The notes: a model not told the origin generated them from the letters alone. Shown: positions 22,451 through 35,182, counted from the stretch's first letter. The stretch: 64,000 nucleotides of DNA from Taxillus chinensis (GCA_023512835.1 CM042089.1:53191427-53255426), one strand, 5' to 3'. A program made the numbers and translations.

Positions 22451-23958
22451 ACCCTATTAAGAAATCGGGACTCGCAGACTCGTAGGTCGAAGGTCGAAGA
22501 GTCGAAGCCAACAAGACTGACTAACTTAAATGAATCTGTAACTCGAAAGTCGTAGAGTCGTAGACTCAAGGGATACAAGTATGTTAATGAACTTGTCAGA
22601 CATATCACAGACTCGAAGATCTTGAAGGCAGAGAGTTACAGCTGAAGGGTCGTAGCCGTAGTGTCGAAGACTCGTAGAATAATCTCAGAGCATAAACAAC
22701 TGCGAAAGGCCAAGGAAGAAATGTAAAGTCTAAGACTCGTAGAGTCAAAGATTTTCAAGGTTGAAGACTCGCAGAGTCGAAGAGCCTCTTAGTCAAGTAA
22801 AATAAACTGAGAAACCTGAGGGTCGTAGATCCGCAGAGCTAGGGTCATAGACTCGCAACTGTAACAACGGGTAGATTAAGCGCACTACAAAGAAGTCACT
22901 CTAAGAGCCATTAGGAAAGTCGTAGACTCACAGTTAATAGAGTGACACAAAAGACTTAATCTAACTCGAACTCTAGCCTCGAAGACTCAAAGATGTGTGA
23001 GTCGTAGACTCGCAGATATCAATATTGTAACGCCTAAAGCAAACTTCCACAACTTTAATGAGCTCTAACTGAAACCTTCGAGTTAGCAAACCTATGAGAC
23101 ACTCACCTTCAAAGCAGACTTATAACCCTAAGCATATTCACTTAGCAATATCTTCAGCTAGGGTTCGTACACTAAACCTACGCCGTCCAGAGCAGCAGGA
23201 ATGGAATTAATGTCGTATTAATTGCAATCAACCACTCTCCATGGATGAACGGCCAAAGATCGACTGCACAAGTATAGGCATGCAACTGCGCAGCATGGGC
23301 AACAGATCTGCAAATTGGAGCAGATCAACCCATCCCCTGACATCCCGCATATCCAGTGGCAGGAAGTCAGTCTGTCGGATGGACAACTAGGTGCACAGCA
23401 ATCTAAACTTAAAATATATCTCTCTCTCACACTTAACGACAAAAATGTGAGTTAGTCTCTTTCTCTGAAAGTGTGGAATACATAGAATACAATAAAAGGA
23501 TTCTGAAATACATTAAGATATATCTTTTGCAGAATTCAAGCAAGAGTTCCAACGCAAGATATAGAGACTCTGAGAGAGAGAACAAACTTGGAAGTGCTGT
23601 GCGCCGGGTTGAACTAAGATCAAGATCAAACCTTTCGATCAATAATACTTTCTTGTTTATCCAAGATCCAACACGATCATTGAGTCTCTTCTCCGTGTTG
23701 TTTCCCACAATCAAACTATCTCCGAACATTTCTATCATATCTAAGATCTATTCAGCAAAGAATATTTACTCCCATCTCAGATTTGTCTGATAGTTAATTA
23801 AGTCTCACATCACTCACATTACTACTGTCGTCTTCTCCATCAATACTTCCACATAGTCATCCACAGACAAATCCAAAACTAGCCAACAGTCTAGCTTCCG
23901 CAGGCGAAGAAAGTCTAATCACCCCCCCCCCCCCTCTAGACTCACTTTGGGACCTACA
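22451..23958. repeat. LTR-like host segment with degenerate gactcgtag repeats
   Basis: From 22470 to about 23000 the sequence is dense in degenerate words such as gactcgtagagtcgaag. It ends with a C-run (about 23922-23934) and ctctagactcactttgggacctaca, which looks like the end of a Copia-type LTR. The Sirevirus-like element probably inserted into it, with ACCCT (22451-22455) as the expected right TSD. No PBS follows 23958, so it may be a solo or truncated LTR. No credible gene is seen. Confidence 0.5.
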
Positions 23959-25095
23959 GTTTTCTAATCATGTACCACCGTAACTCACCATTATTAATTA
24001 TGAATTTTGTTTTATTTAGATTATTGAAGTCATTATTTATTGATTATAACTTATAAGTATATATATATATATATAGTGATAACTAATTCCAACCCGTGCA
24101 CTCGTTACTACAAATAAGATTGAACACAGTCATTGATTGAATAATATATTCTTTAAGTGAGTCAATTTTTTTTAAAAAACAAAACTCACTTCATTTATAA
24201 ATACAAGGAATAAATATAAATGCTTATGTTTGTTTGGAACATTCAAAATTATGTTACTCAATTAGTTTGAAAAGGGTAATGTTATGTATTAGCGGGATTA
24301 CGTAACCAGTGAATAATCTCGACGACATGTCAGCATATCATATAATAGGGAGGAAAAAAATTATAAATAATTTCTTAATCTACCTTATCCAATTTGATTA
24401 CGAATGTATTTTATAATTACGTGGAGTCATCAATAAAAGGTAGCTAATTATATATATATATATATATAATATAATATGTAATATTAATGCAATGAACTTT
24501 CTATACCGTTATGGACTGATGGACATAGCTTTTGGTGTTCGAACTCTGAACTACATAAATTTCCTTTTTATTAACAAATTAAATTATGCAACGTTTTTGT
24601 TTGACCTATTAACATTGTGTTAGAATAGTTTTCTAATCATGTACCACCGTAACATACCATGATTATGAATTTCGTTTTGTTTACATTATTGAAGTCATTA
24701 TTTATTGATTATAACTTATAAGTGTATATATATATATATATAGTGATAACTAATTCAATAATTCCTACCCGCCACGCGTCACTACAAATATGATTGAACA
24801 TAGTCATTGATTGAATAATATATTATTAAAGAGAGTCAATTATTTTTTAAAAAACAAAACTCATTTCATTTATAAATACACAGAATAAATATAAATGCTC
24901 AATTGTTCATGCTCATGTTAATTTATGAATGTATTTTATAATCACGTGGAGTCATAAATAGAAAGGTAGTTAATTATATACATATAATATAATATGAATA
25001 CAATAAACTTTTTATACGACCATGGACTAATGGACGTAGGTTTTGCTGTCTAAACTCTTAACTACATAAATTTCTTTTTTATTAACTAAATACTA
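23958..25095. repeat. AT-rich direct duplication, two diverged copies
   Basis: Copy A (23958 to about 24590) and copy B (24627 to about 25095) share long stretches: gttttctaatcatgtaccacc, the (TA)n tracts near 24060 and 24727, gattgaacatagtcattga, and atgtattttataat..acgtggagtcat. Copy A has about 150 extra bases (about 24230-24390). No coding content is seen. Confidence 0.85.
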
Positions 25096-26274
25096 TTGAA
25101 AAGATTATTTAGTATATGTTTTTAATTATTTTGAAAATATAATCCAATATATGATGTATTTGTGGAGAAAAAATTGTAATTAAATCTGTTATTTTAAAAA
25201 ATATATTAATTAGCTTATATATTAATTTATACATTTGTTACTAAGAAAATATAATTATGTGTATTATTATTTATTAAGTAAAATAAAAAATAAATGAGGT
25301 ACGTGGAAATTTTTCCATCAGTCATTCTAAACCTAATTCGGCTGCCCCATTGCTCCTTCTCTCCTTCTCACGCTCACAACTCACTCACGCTCAGTCACAG
25401 CTCACAGTCTCACACTCTCACTCTCACGCTCATCGGCTATCGCTCCTTCTTCCTTCGTCCGCCGCTCTGCTTCCACAATTCTGCCACTCCGCCTCCACAG
25501 TTCTGCCGCTCCGATCGGATTCTTCCACAGTTCCGTCGCTCGGCTTCTTTCATGGTTCCACCAATTCCGCCGCTTGGTCGCTCCCCCAATAAACCCTTCC
25601 CAATCTCGCGCCATAGACACCAGCGCCATCCTCGCACCGCCATAGCACACCGCCATAGCCACCGGCGCACGAACGCTCCCCTCTCTCATCTCCTCCTTCA
25701 ATTTCAACCACTAGAATACCCGATTTCTGCTCTTTCATTCACGATCTGTGAGTATTTCTTCTCCAATAATATGCTCTTCCCTTTGCTTTATTAACTTTCA
25801 GTTCGGCCAGACCTGAACCTGAACGCGTTTTTTTCTTCTAATATCTATGATATTTGTGATCTGTCTGTTTATTGCTATTATATATTTACATCTTTGATTT
25901 CTGTGATATTATTATTTTTCATTCAATTCATGATATTGATTGTCAACATTTGCACATTCACGATCTATTTGTCTGAGCACATATTTCATTGATTAAATCC
26001 ATAATCATTGACTTTTTTTATGACGATCTGTGTTTGTTATTAAACTGATCACAATATGTGTTTGTTATTAAATTGATCACGATCTGTGTTTGTTATTAAA
26101 CTAATCACGATCTGTGTTTGTTATTAAACCGATCACGATCTGGTTGTTTTTATTAAACTGATCACGATCTATTTTTTGATATTATGAAATTGATGATCTG
26201 TTCCTTTATTAATATGTTTATTGAGTCATTGATTGTGTTAATTAATTTGAAACAATTGTTGTTTTTAGGATAAA
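25096..26274 (+). other. Upstream region and probable leader of hAT transposase
   Basis: AT-rich sequence to 25290, then a C/T-rich segment (25320-25730) resembling a transcribed leader, then a T-rich stretch that could be a 5' intron ending ...gtttttag at about 26269, just before the transposase ATG at 26275. The proposed intron contains a minisatellite (26021-26170). An open frame at 25294-25794 is low-complexity Ser/His/Pro and is not treated as a gene. Confidence 0.4.
26021..26170. repeat. Minisatellite (gatcacgatctgtgtttgttattaaa)
   Basis: About five tandem copies of a 31-33 bp unit with the core cgatctgtgtttgttattaaa. They lie in the likely 5' intron of the hAT gene. Confidence 0.88.
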
Positions 26275-27018
26275 AATGTCCAATAATGTTATTAGTGATG
26301 GAAATTCTATGTCAACACAACCAACAATCGTGGTTGGTACTAGTAGTCCCCTTCAATCATCATAATCATCAACACCAAATGATAGTAATTCAACTCCCAT
26401 TTCATCTCCAATTACCATTCCCGAAGCAGATTCTTCCATTGATGTTTCTAGAAAAAGAAAACATACTAGTATTGTGTGGGAGCATTTTGAATAGGAAACC
26501 AATGCTGGATTAATTAAGGCAACTTGTAAACATTGTAAAAGGCAACTTGGAGGTGATCCAAAAAATGGAACTAAGCATTTGCATGATCACTTTAAGCGGT
26601 GTCCTAGGTACAAAAGTGTGGATTTAATAAGGCAAAATGTTTTGACATCCAATTTCAATAAAGCATATGGCAAAATTAATGCATATGTTTTTGACCAAGG
26701 TACTGCTAGGAAAGAGTTATCAAATATGATTATAATGCATCAGTATCCTCTTTCTATTGTTGATCATGTTGGGTTTAGGAGATATTCAAGTGCACTTCAA
26801 CTATTGTTTAAGATGGTTACTCGAAACACAATAAAAAATGATATCTTCAAAATATATGATTATGAAAAGGGGAAGGATATGAAATTAATTGAACAGAATA
26901 AGAGTAGAGTTACCATCACTACAGACATGCGGACTGCCGACAATTAGAAAAAAGGGTTCATGGTTATTATAGCACACTTTATTGATAAAACTTGGATATT
27001 GCAAAGCCGTATTTTGAG

Positions 27019-27108
27019 GTACTTTCGAATGCTAAACTTATAATTGATTGTATTTTTATTTGATTGACAATTTATGTTTTAATACTTTTGTATTATAATT
27101 TGCTTTAG
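27019..27108 (+). other. Intron in hAT transposase gene
   Basis: A 90-bp AT-rich GT...AG segment. Splicing joins ...SRILR to FMYVPCPHTRE in frame and matches the expected protein. The intron is stop-rich. Confidence 0.75.
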
Positions 27109-27193
27109 GTTTATGTATGTGCCTTGTCCACACACACGAGAGGTACTTTGTGAAAATTTAGTAAGCTGTTTGTTGGATTGGAATGTTGATAGC

Positions 27194-28577
27194 TGTTGGT
27201 CCCTGGGAGCCTAGAGGGGGGTGAATAGGCTCTAATCAAAAACTCTTCGCTCATTTCTATCACAACACTTATTTGGTTAAGAGATTAATCAATGCAGAAG
27301 ATAACCAGATAGTGAAAGTATTTTGTTTTATTATCAGGAGATAATTACAACAAAATAGAAGCAGATTAAAGCTTGTAAAGCTTTTTGATCTGTTGAACAA
27401 ATCTCTTACACTTTGTTTATAGTTACTCACACACTAGCCAAATATCTCTATGAGCTATTTTACATGTATGTGCGTGCTTACCGCCTTCTATAAAAATATA
27501 CAAGTGTTAATATTTATAGCCATCCAACAAAAACATCTTTGGAACTTGTTCTTTCGAGCAATGTGCAGCATTGATTGTTCCTTGGAAATCTCTCTGCCTT
27601 GATTTCTGCGGATGTTAAGCTCAAGATCTTGGGTCTATAAAACATAAGTGTTTTTGTGAGTTCCCAAGTGCAGTTAAAGTAATGTCTACATATTTGTGTG
27701 ATCCACGTGTAAGATGCTTTAGGGTTTCTACGAGTTTGTTTTACATCTGGACACAGTGAGCTGACTACTTTGAATGCGAAGATGATAAGTTGAAGTAGCG
27801 TCTTCTTAATCTGTCGTAAAGTTCCTTACTCCATGTTAATGAAGCTCGGATCCTTACTCCATGTCAGTTTGATACTGGAATCCTTTTTCCATGTCAGCGC
27901 TTCCTTACTCCGTATGAACAGGAAGTCTGTAGAGCTTACTCCGTATCAGCGCTTCCTTACTCTGCATGAGTTCCTTACTCCGCAAGAGTTGAAAGGTCGG
28001 ATGGCTTACTCTGTATCAGCACATCCTTACTCCGCATGAGTAAAAGGTTTGGATTCCTTACTCCGCATCTAATTTCCTTACTCCGTGCGAATAAAGGACT
28101 TGAGTCTTTATTCCGCACAAGTCGTTCCTTACTCCGCATGTGTGGAAGACTCAGATTCCTTACTCCATGTCTTCTTGTCCTTAGTCCGCTTGAGTGAAAG
28201 ACTTAGCTTTTTATTCTGCGATAACTGTCTCTTACTCCGTGCTAGATGTTGACTAGGATTCTTATTCTGCATCTATTTGACTTAGTCCATTAAGGTGTTA
28301 GATGAAGATTCCTTAGTCTGTTGCTTTAAGTGTTTAGTCTGCACGAATGATCCTTATTCCATATGAAGTGTAGACTTGGTTATTTACCAAATGTTTGACG
28401 ACACTCATGTTTGTCCGGATTAGGATTATGTATCCTATCCACAGCTTTTCTCTCACGAGTGAATGTTCGGATTAAGATCATATCTTCTACAACAACTTAA
28501 GAATAAACATGCAATGTCTCAAATCAAATTACATAGGGTTTTAGCTGCATCATCCAAATTCTGGGCTTGATCCAACA
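27194..28577 (-). repeat. Solo LTR of Sirevirus-like family, TSD ATAGC
   Basis: A 1384-bp LTR from tgttggtccctgg to gcttgatccaaca, flanked by ATAGC at 27189-27193 and 28578-28582. It splits a codon region of the hAT transposase. A TATA-like box on the minus strand (ctataaata) lies near 27515, and the ttccttactccg array fills 27820-28380. This is the most complete family member in the window. Confidence 0.95.
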
Positions 28578-29770
28578 ATAGCAAATTGTCTACTCTCACC
28601 ATTGACAATTGCTCAACTAATAATGTGATGGTAAATCTTGTTCTTGATAAACTAAGTATCGACACACTTTTGTTGGGAGGGTCATTTCTTCACATGCGTT
28701 GTAGTGCTCATATTTTGAACCTAGTGGTGAAGGATGGTTTAGATATGATTAAGGATGGCATTGTGAAAATTTATGATAGTGTGGCATATTGCACAGCAAC
28801 ACCTAAAAGGCAAGAAAAGTTTGAAAAAACATGTCGGTAATTACTCATAAATATTGAAAAGAAATTGGGGCTTGATTGTTTGACACGGTAGAACACCACA
28901 TATTTGATGCTTCAAACTGCCATAGTATATAAAAATGTTTCCTTTCGCTTGAAACAACATGAGTCTCAATATAAATGTTGTCCAAGTGAAGAAGAATGGG
29001 AGTTTGCTAATGTCATTTGTGGGAGATTGAAAATATTTTTTGATGTGACAGAAGTGTTCTCTGGAACTAAATACCCCATAGCTATTCTCTATTTTCCAAA
29101 AATTTGTGAGATTAGAGTGACATTGTCTAAGTGGTTATCTTCACCTGGGGTTGTTCAATCAATGGCATCAAATATGATTCAGAAATTTGATTAGTATTGG
29201 ACAGTCACTCATGGAATTTTGGGAGTTCTGCTGTGTTGGGTCCAAGATACAAAATGAATTTGATTGAGTATTACTTCTCAAAACTTTATGAAAAGGATTG
29301 TTGTGATGAGATTGAGAAGGTGCATTCTTTATGTTATGATTTACTTGATGAGTACCAACGCAAATTAAATAAAGATTATGCTATTTCATCTTCTTCAAAG
29401 TCACAATCTATTGATTCTACTAATGAAGATAATCTTTCAGATTATGATTTGTTTGCTAGCATGAAAAGAACCACCAATTGTGTGCATGTAAAATCTGAGT
29501 TGGATCATTATTTGGATGAAAATGTTTTTCCAAAAACCACTGATTTTGATATATTGGGTTGGTGGAAATCAAGTGGACTCAAATATCCAACCTTGTAAGC
29601 AATTGCTAGGTATATTTTAGATATTCCTGTATCTACTGTATCTTCTAAGTCTGCCTTCAGCACTAGTGGTAGGTTGGTGAGTCCACATCGAAGTAGATTG
29701 CATCCAAATACATTAGAGCCATTGATGTGTGCTCAAAATTGGTTGTGGGCTGCTATGTTCAAAGGTGAAT

Positions 29771-30762
29771 TTTTTTTTTATATTTTTCATTCATGTAATT
29801 CTCAAATTAATGAATGATATGCAACAATATATGATGATGCGGATATGAATATTGATGAATCATGTATTAATGTGGTAAGTAATATGTACTATTATGTATT
29901 AATATATACGCTCAATTTTTTATTTTAACTTTAAAATTAATGTTTTGATTTGTTATTTATTCATTCCTTAATTTTGTAGGACTGAAGCCATCATTATGTG
30001 ATGACTTCTTGCATGGTTAAAATTGCTTCCAGAGTATGCAGAGTATGTATTTCTGTATTTTGTTTTTTTATTGGGTCATGGGTGTTACATTCTGTTAATT
30101 TTTTTTATGTTTGTGTTTATGCTATTTTCAACTTAGATAATATTGTCATGTTTAGCTTTTGCAGAATTCTTATCCCTGGACTTTTCAACTGGTTATTTCT
30201 CATATCGATGCCAATGTTGTATTTCATTGTTGGGCATGCTGATGCCAAATTGCTAATGTTGTGTTTTTTTTTTCAATTCATTCTGGGCTGACTGGGCAGC
30301 ATGTGCTGTATTTTCTATCTTTTGAGTTAATTATGGATTTGTTGGCAATGCTGATGTCAAATGTTATGTTAATTCTGAATTTAATAAATTCTGGATTCAT
30401 TATGCCAATGTTGTGTTAATTCTGGATTGATTAAATTCTAAATTTGTTGGCAATCCAGAATTCTGGATTAATTTAATTCTAGATTGACATGGATGCCAAT
30501 GTTGTGTTTGTTTAAATTCTGGGATGGATTGCTGTGATGTTATATTTATTCTAGATTGACATGGATGCCAATGTTGACAATGTTGTGTTTGTTTAAATTC
30601 TGGGGTGGATTTAATTCTTGTAATTTAATTATGGTAGTTGGATTGCTGTGATGTTATATTTATTTTCATTAAATTCAGGATTGATTAAATTCTGGGATGG
30701 GCATTGACATTTCATTAAATTTTGGGCTGAGTGTGTTGGCCTTTCATTAAATTCTGGGCAGG
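29771..30762 (+). other. 3' region of hAT element, AT-rich, degenerate repeats
   Basis: No credible gene. From about 30330 to 30740 a loose repetition of attctggattgattaaattctg and gatgccaatgttgtgtt is seen. A frame at 29998-30291 is T-rich and hydrophobic and looks like chance. Confidence 0.5.
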
Positions 30763-30926
30763 GTGGGGCGGAAATGAAAAATTAAATGCTTATCGGGGCG
30801 GGGTGGGGATGGGGCAAGTGATTTAATCCCCGCCGGGGTACGCAGGGATGGGGCATGTAATTCTTAACAGGAATAGGGATGGGGCAAGGTAATACCCTCC
30901 CCGCCCCGTCCTATTGCCATTCCTAC
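30763..30926 (+). repeat. G/C-rich subterminal and 3' terminal repeat of hAT element
   Basis: Blocks such as ggggcggggtggggatgggg and ccctccccgccccgtcc end in attgccattccta at 30926. This is the typical right terminus of a large plant hAT group whose left end reads taggaatggcaa. I could not find the matching left terminus upstream of 26275. Confidence 0.6.
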
Positions 30927-31043
30927 TAACAACCCTCCAACTTTCAGATTTGGTATTCCCAACAAATCGCTATATTTCCCCCAATGATTATATTTACATA
31001 AATACATTCTCATTTCTTCTCATTTACTCACACCACTCCATTT

Positions 31044-31647
31044 AGGGGTATTAAACGGGCTAGAGGCCCGTGCTGGCCCGTCAAATGGGCCAGGCCGGGC
31101 TTAGTATTTTAAGCACATTTTGAGACGGGCCCATACGGTTTTGAGCCAGCAGGCTGCGGTTTAAACAGGCTTAGCCCACACGGATACCGCCACCAAGGGT
31201 CATTGCGTTATACAAGTTTGCCCAAATCTCACCTATTGCCTCTCTACCCTCCCGACAAAGCCAGGCCACGTAACTGACCAATCCCCGCTCCCTGGGCCCC
31301 TGCGGCTGTGAGCAAGTCTGCCCCAACTAACACACGTATGTCCTCCATCATATGTCCTGAAAATTGAAAAACTTTACCCAAAATGAGATTGGTACAACTA
31401 GAACCGGACCTCATTTAAAAAAAAACTACTTCCAACCATTATGCTATATAACATTACAGTTAAAATACTATATGTAGCATGATAATAATAATAATTATTA
31501 TTATTAAAATAATAGCTTAACTCCCGACGGATTAACCCGCACGGCGGGCCGGGCGAAAAATTTGCAGCCCAAATGGGCCGCCTGTACTCGTTAGGCTCAG
31601 TTCCATGGGTTGGGCCTGCCCCACTCCTTAGCTTAACAACCCCCTAA
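31044..31647. mobile_element. Non-autonomous hAT element (604 bp), TSD CTCCATTT
   Basis: The left end is aggggtattaaacgggc and the right end ttaacaacccccta, imperfect inverted repeats. The flanks carry an 8-bp TSD, CTCCATTT, at 31036-31043 and 31648-31655. Sub-terminal segments are rich in gggcc/cccgt words, as in other plant hAT elements. No transposase frame is present, so mobility would depend on an autonomous relative. Confidence 0.88.
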
Positions 31648-32529
31648 CTCCATTTCAATTCTTTAAAAAAATCTTCCCAACAAGTATAACTCTCTTTGTC
31701 AAGTTTGTGCACATGTTGATGATATTAATTTTTATTTTTTCATGTTTTATGGAGAGTACTCCTTTACTTCTCCTTCTAATAGTTTATTCTCTATATGTTC
31801 TCGCAATGGTTATGCAATTTCACTAATCTAATATCTCTCCTACGAAGTCATAAATAAATTGCATGTTGAGTATTAATTATGCGTGTATGTGTATATAAAT
31901 TGTGAACATATAAACGGTGTGTATGGCCAATTTGGATCATTCGATCTACATTCAACAATTTATATTTAACTTTTATTTAATAGAACTCCGCTACAATGAA
32001 TTACTACAATTAATGATAGTTTAATTTGAACTATTATATTCAACATCTAACAACTTAGATTAACCAACCACGTTAAGGATGGTGCACATGTTCACTATAT
32101 ATATATATATATTGAGGCAGCCATGGCCATAGTGGCTTGGGAACCCAAGAAAAAATGGTGGCCACGACTAACCACCCAAGCTTGGTTTTGCCATTTTTCA
32201 TGCAAGCTATGGCTGTTGGACTCAAATTCCCTTTGGTTGAACCTTGAAGCTATTAACCTCCCAATCTAGCTTGAATCAACTCAATTCATTCTAGAATTCA
32301 CCATTTTAAACCAAAAATACATCTTTACAAGGATAGTTTGAGCTAATGCATCTTACGTGCAAAGAATAACCGATTTCCTAAATTTTAAACTCTGTTGACC
32401 ACAACATGCTATAGTAACACTCGTATGACCTGGATATTTTTGTTACAAGTTGGAAAAACTAATAGTCATCTTGTAACCCACATGACATGTATAACACCCT
32501 TTACAGTTGAAAAGGAAATTTATGATGCT
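31648..32529. other. AT-rich intergenic stretch, nothing recognised
   Basis: No gene or element boundary identified. A short (TA)n tract lies near 32096-32111. The sequence around 32110-32260 (including ttggactcaaattccctttgg) might be an old repeat but I cannot name it. Confidence 0.4.
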
Positions 32530-32637
32530 AACGTTGCTGATATTAGGTCCAAAATAGTCAAGAATCAATATTGATGTATATATGGCACCCCTTAGATTGA
32601 TGATTTGAAATAGTTGTGGGAGGTTGACATTAATGTG

Positions 32638-35182
32638 TGCTGGATCTAATTTTATCCGGAATGGACACATTTTGTTAAATTTAGTTTTCTTCATTGCCAC
32701 CTTGGTTTCTTCGTTTTGTTAAAAGAACAACACCCTCCTTCTCTCTCTCTTGTTTTTTTTCCCGAACAAGCACACCGGCCACCATCCATCGTTTCCTCCT
32801 CTCCTCTTTGGCTCCTTCTCCCCGAAAATCCAAACCCGACCACTCTCCCTCCGGCTCCAAAAAATCCAATCGCCATCACTCTCTTTTTGTCCAGAAATCT
32901 ACTCGAAAACCGTCATATCCCTCCTCCTTTTTCACGCACACCAAGCCTTCACCCTTCACCACCACCGCCTTCTCCGAAAAAACCCAGAACCATCATTCTC
33001 TCTGGTTCCTCTTTCCCCCGAAACCCAACCCCATAATTAAGCCAAAAAAAAACCTCGTCCATCCCTTCTCCAAACACCCAACATTTGCATCCCCTTTCAT
33101 TCGTCACACCCATTACCGAGCATCATCGACCGAGGAGTGTCAACCAGCCAAAAAGGTCCCACCCGCCATTGACCACCGCAAGGCTTCCCCGTTGTCACAC
33201 CAAGGCTTCTGCCGTCGAAAGCAGCATCGGCCGTCCAAGGAGTTGTCGCACCAGGCTTTCGCCGTCGACCATCCCAAAGCCCCACACGCAAGGAAGAGTT
33301 TCGGTTATCCAAGGAGTTTCCGCAGTAAAAGAAAAAGGCAATTTTTTTCTTCAGAGTGATTGGTTCCTCTCGCTTTTGCTTGCCTTTGTGATGTTTGTTT
33401 TCTGGCAATGTTTTTATATGGTGATTGTGGGTTGCGTTGCATCTCAGTTTGAGCTTTGAGTGAGATGGTGTGCGTGTTGTATTGGTAGCATTTTGTTACG
33501 TTTGGCGTACATGTCTGCTTACATATCTCTGTCGATTCCTTGTTTCATTTGGGGCAATTGTAGTGTGTTTTTGTGATGGGTGAATGCATCGTTTGAAATC
33601 AAACAAAAAGCAGACGTATAACTCTTATGCTTCTATGTTGGGTCATTCTTGATTTTTTTTTGGTCTTGATGTTTGAAAAGCCTAAAAACCAAAACAAAGA
33701 AAAAAGATAAGAAAGAATCTGTTTTTAGAATGTCTTCAGACTGGAAATCGTTTCTTTGTGTCCTGTCTCCTCCATGTTGTTTAGTCACAAAGATTGTATT
33801 ACTGTCGCACTAGCTCTGTCTGTGACTCCTGTTTTGATTGACTAATTGATGGTTTCTGGTGTGGACATGTTTGATCAAGCGTCCTATTTCTGTCTGCTCA
33901 ATCGTTGCTCACCAAGGATACATTTTATTTGTTTGTTTTTTCGTTTTGCTATTGGGTCACACTTTTATATTTCCTGTTTGATTTGTTTTAATCTCAACTT
34001 GGTTCGATTGTTGCATCCTTCCCTCTTATGTTTTGTTTCTTTCCATGTGGCTTGTGTATGTTTACATCTATTTGGGGGAATTGTTGGATGAATTTGGGAG
34101 AATCCTCGGCTGGACGAGTTTATCATTATTGGGAGGGTCTGGGCATTGTTCTGGCTGCGCTAATTACTACGATGTATCCTGCCAATCATCCCTGCACATG
34201 ACGTACCAAATAGACCAACAATTAGAAATGGAGATGACCATATGGATGTACTATTTGGTGTTGATTTGACATGTCTATTTTCGTGCCTAGCTGTGTTTGT
34301 TGTTTCATTTTTCATGGGTTGTAAAGCCCAATGTCATTGTACTTTGTAAACCAACATAGTGGGAAAAAAAAGAACGAGAGAAAGAAAAAAAGAGAGAAAA
34401 AAAAGGTTTGCTTTTATTTTGTGAATGACACCATCACATATATCACATTTATGTTTATTTTTTGGGTCTTTCTCAAATAAAAAATATTTTCTAAAAAAAA
34501 CTCTTTTTTAAAATAAAAAACATTTGTAAAACAAAACAAAAAACTTTTCTCCAATAAAAAAGAATTTTCCAAAAAAAATTGTTTTCTGAATAAAAAAACA
34601 AAAAAACAAAAAAGTTTTTCATCCAACAAAAAAAACAAAAAATGATTTTCCAAGCAAAAAATGTTTTCCAAACAAGCAAACAAAAAAAATGTCCTTTTTA
34701 TAGTATGTAGTTTAACATACAAGAAATCATTCAACTGACTCTTAGATAACTTAGATTTAATGTTAAAACTTTAAAATAAAAGCATTAGGATTTCCCCTTT
34801 AAATGACTCGAGACTTGAGGCAAATTGAATTTAAATTCATTTCAACAAACAACTTAGAAGAATAAAATGAGTAGAACACTAGATCTTGAGAAATTCAAAT
34901 ATTACTTCTAGACTAGTTAAATTTAAGCAACAATTAAAATAAGTTAGAAATCTCTAAATCTTTAAGATAGGTATCGAAAGGGCATTGTGGGAGTCTTTCT
35001 TATGCGTAACCAACTCTCGAGCTCATCTCTAAGCAGCACAGATTAATTTTCGTATAGGTGACCAACCGCATCCCAAAAACGATTGCTGGAGATTCTATTT
35101 TTTGCATTACCTTTTAGATGAAGGTTGGTGGAATCGCACCCCAAAAGTGATTTTCTTTTCTGGATGGAATCTGGTGATGACA
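32638..35182 (+). repeat. Solo LTR, Tat-like, in CACTA transposase, TSD ATGTG
   Basis: A 2545-bp LTR from tgctggatctaattttatccgg to ctggtgatgaca, flanked by ATGTG at 32633-32637 and 35183-35187. The start resembles the Tat LTR start (tgttggaccccattttgtccgg), and it shares the block around tatcgaaagggc (34968) and ccaaccgcatcccaaaaacg near its end. Orientation is inferred from this likeness. The CACTA frame is restored when the LTR is ignored. Open frames inside it (for example 32694-33359) are low-complexity leader sequence, not genes. Confidence 0.92.

Larger units (their letters stand above)
26275..29770 (+). pseudogene. hAT transposase pseudogene, split by intron and solo LTR
   Basis: hAT-type cut-and-paste transposase of the RICESLEEPER/DAYSLEEPER kind. 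The ATG is at 26275. A BED-type zinc finger lies at 26470-26610 (VWEHFE, ATCKHCKRQLGG, HLHDHFKRC). The segment to 27018 is followed by a GT-AG intron (27019-27108), then VPCPHTREVLCE and LLDWNVDS up to the solo LTR at 27194. After it the frame resumes at 28583 (LSTLTIDNCSTNN), then HMRCSAHILNLVVKDGL, the block around WEFANVICGRLKIFFDVTEVF (about 29010) and the C-terminal dimerisation region (DFDILGWWKSSGLKYPTL at 29540; SAFSTSGRLVSPHRSRL at 29655). In-frame stops lie in the first 100 codons (including 26491 and 26945) and near 28838 and 29192. It cannot encode an active enzyme. Confidence 0.9.

Noticed and set aside
23433..23790. Frames of about 100 codons on both strands
   Set aside because: Overlapping on opposite strands with no recognisable motif, inside an LTR-like segment.
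25294..25794. 166-codon Ser/His/Pro frame upstream of the hAT transposase
   Set aside because: C/T-rich leader composition, with long frames also open on the other strand. More likely an untranslated leader than a gene.
29998..30291. Hydrophobic 97-codon frame resembling a membrane protein
   Set aside because: T-rich composition explains the Phe/Leu/Ile content. It lies in the 3' region of a decayed hAT element.
32694..33359. 221-codon open frame rich in Pro, Ser, His and Phe
   Set aside because: It lies wholly in a solo LTR leader of C/T-rich composition, and three overlapping frames are open at once, which is typical of biased composition. The analogous region of the related LTR (36989-37393) shows the same effect.
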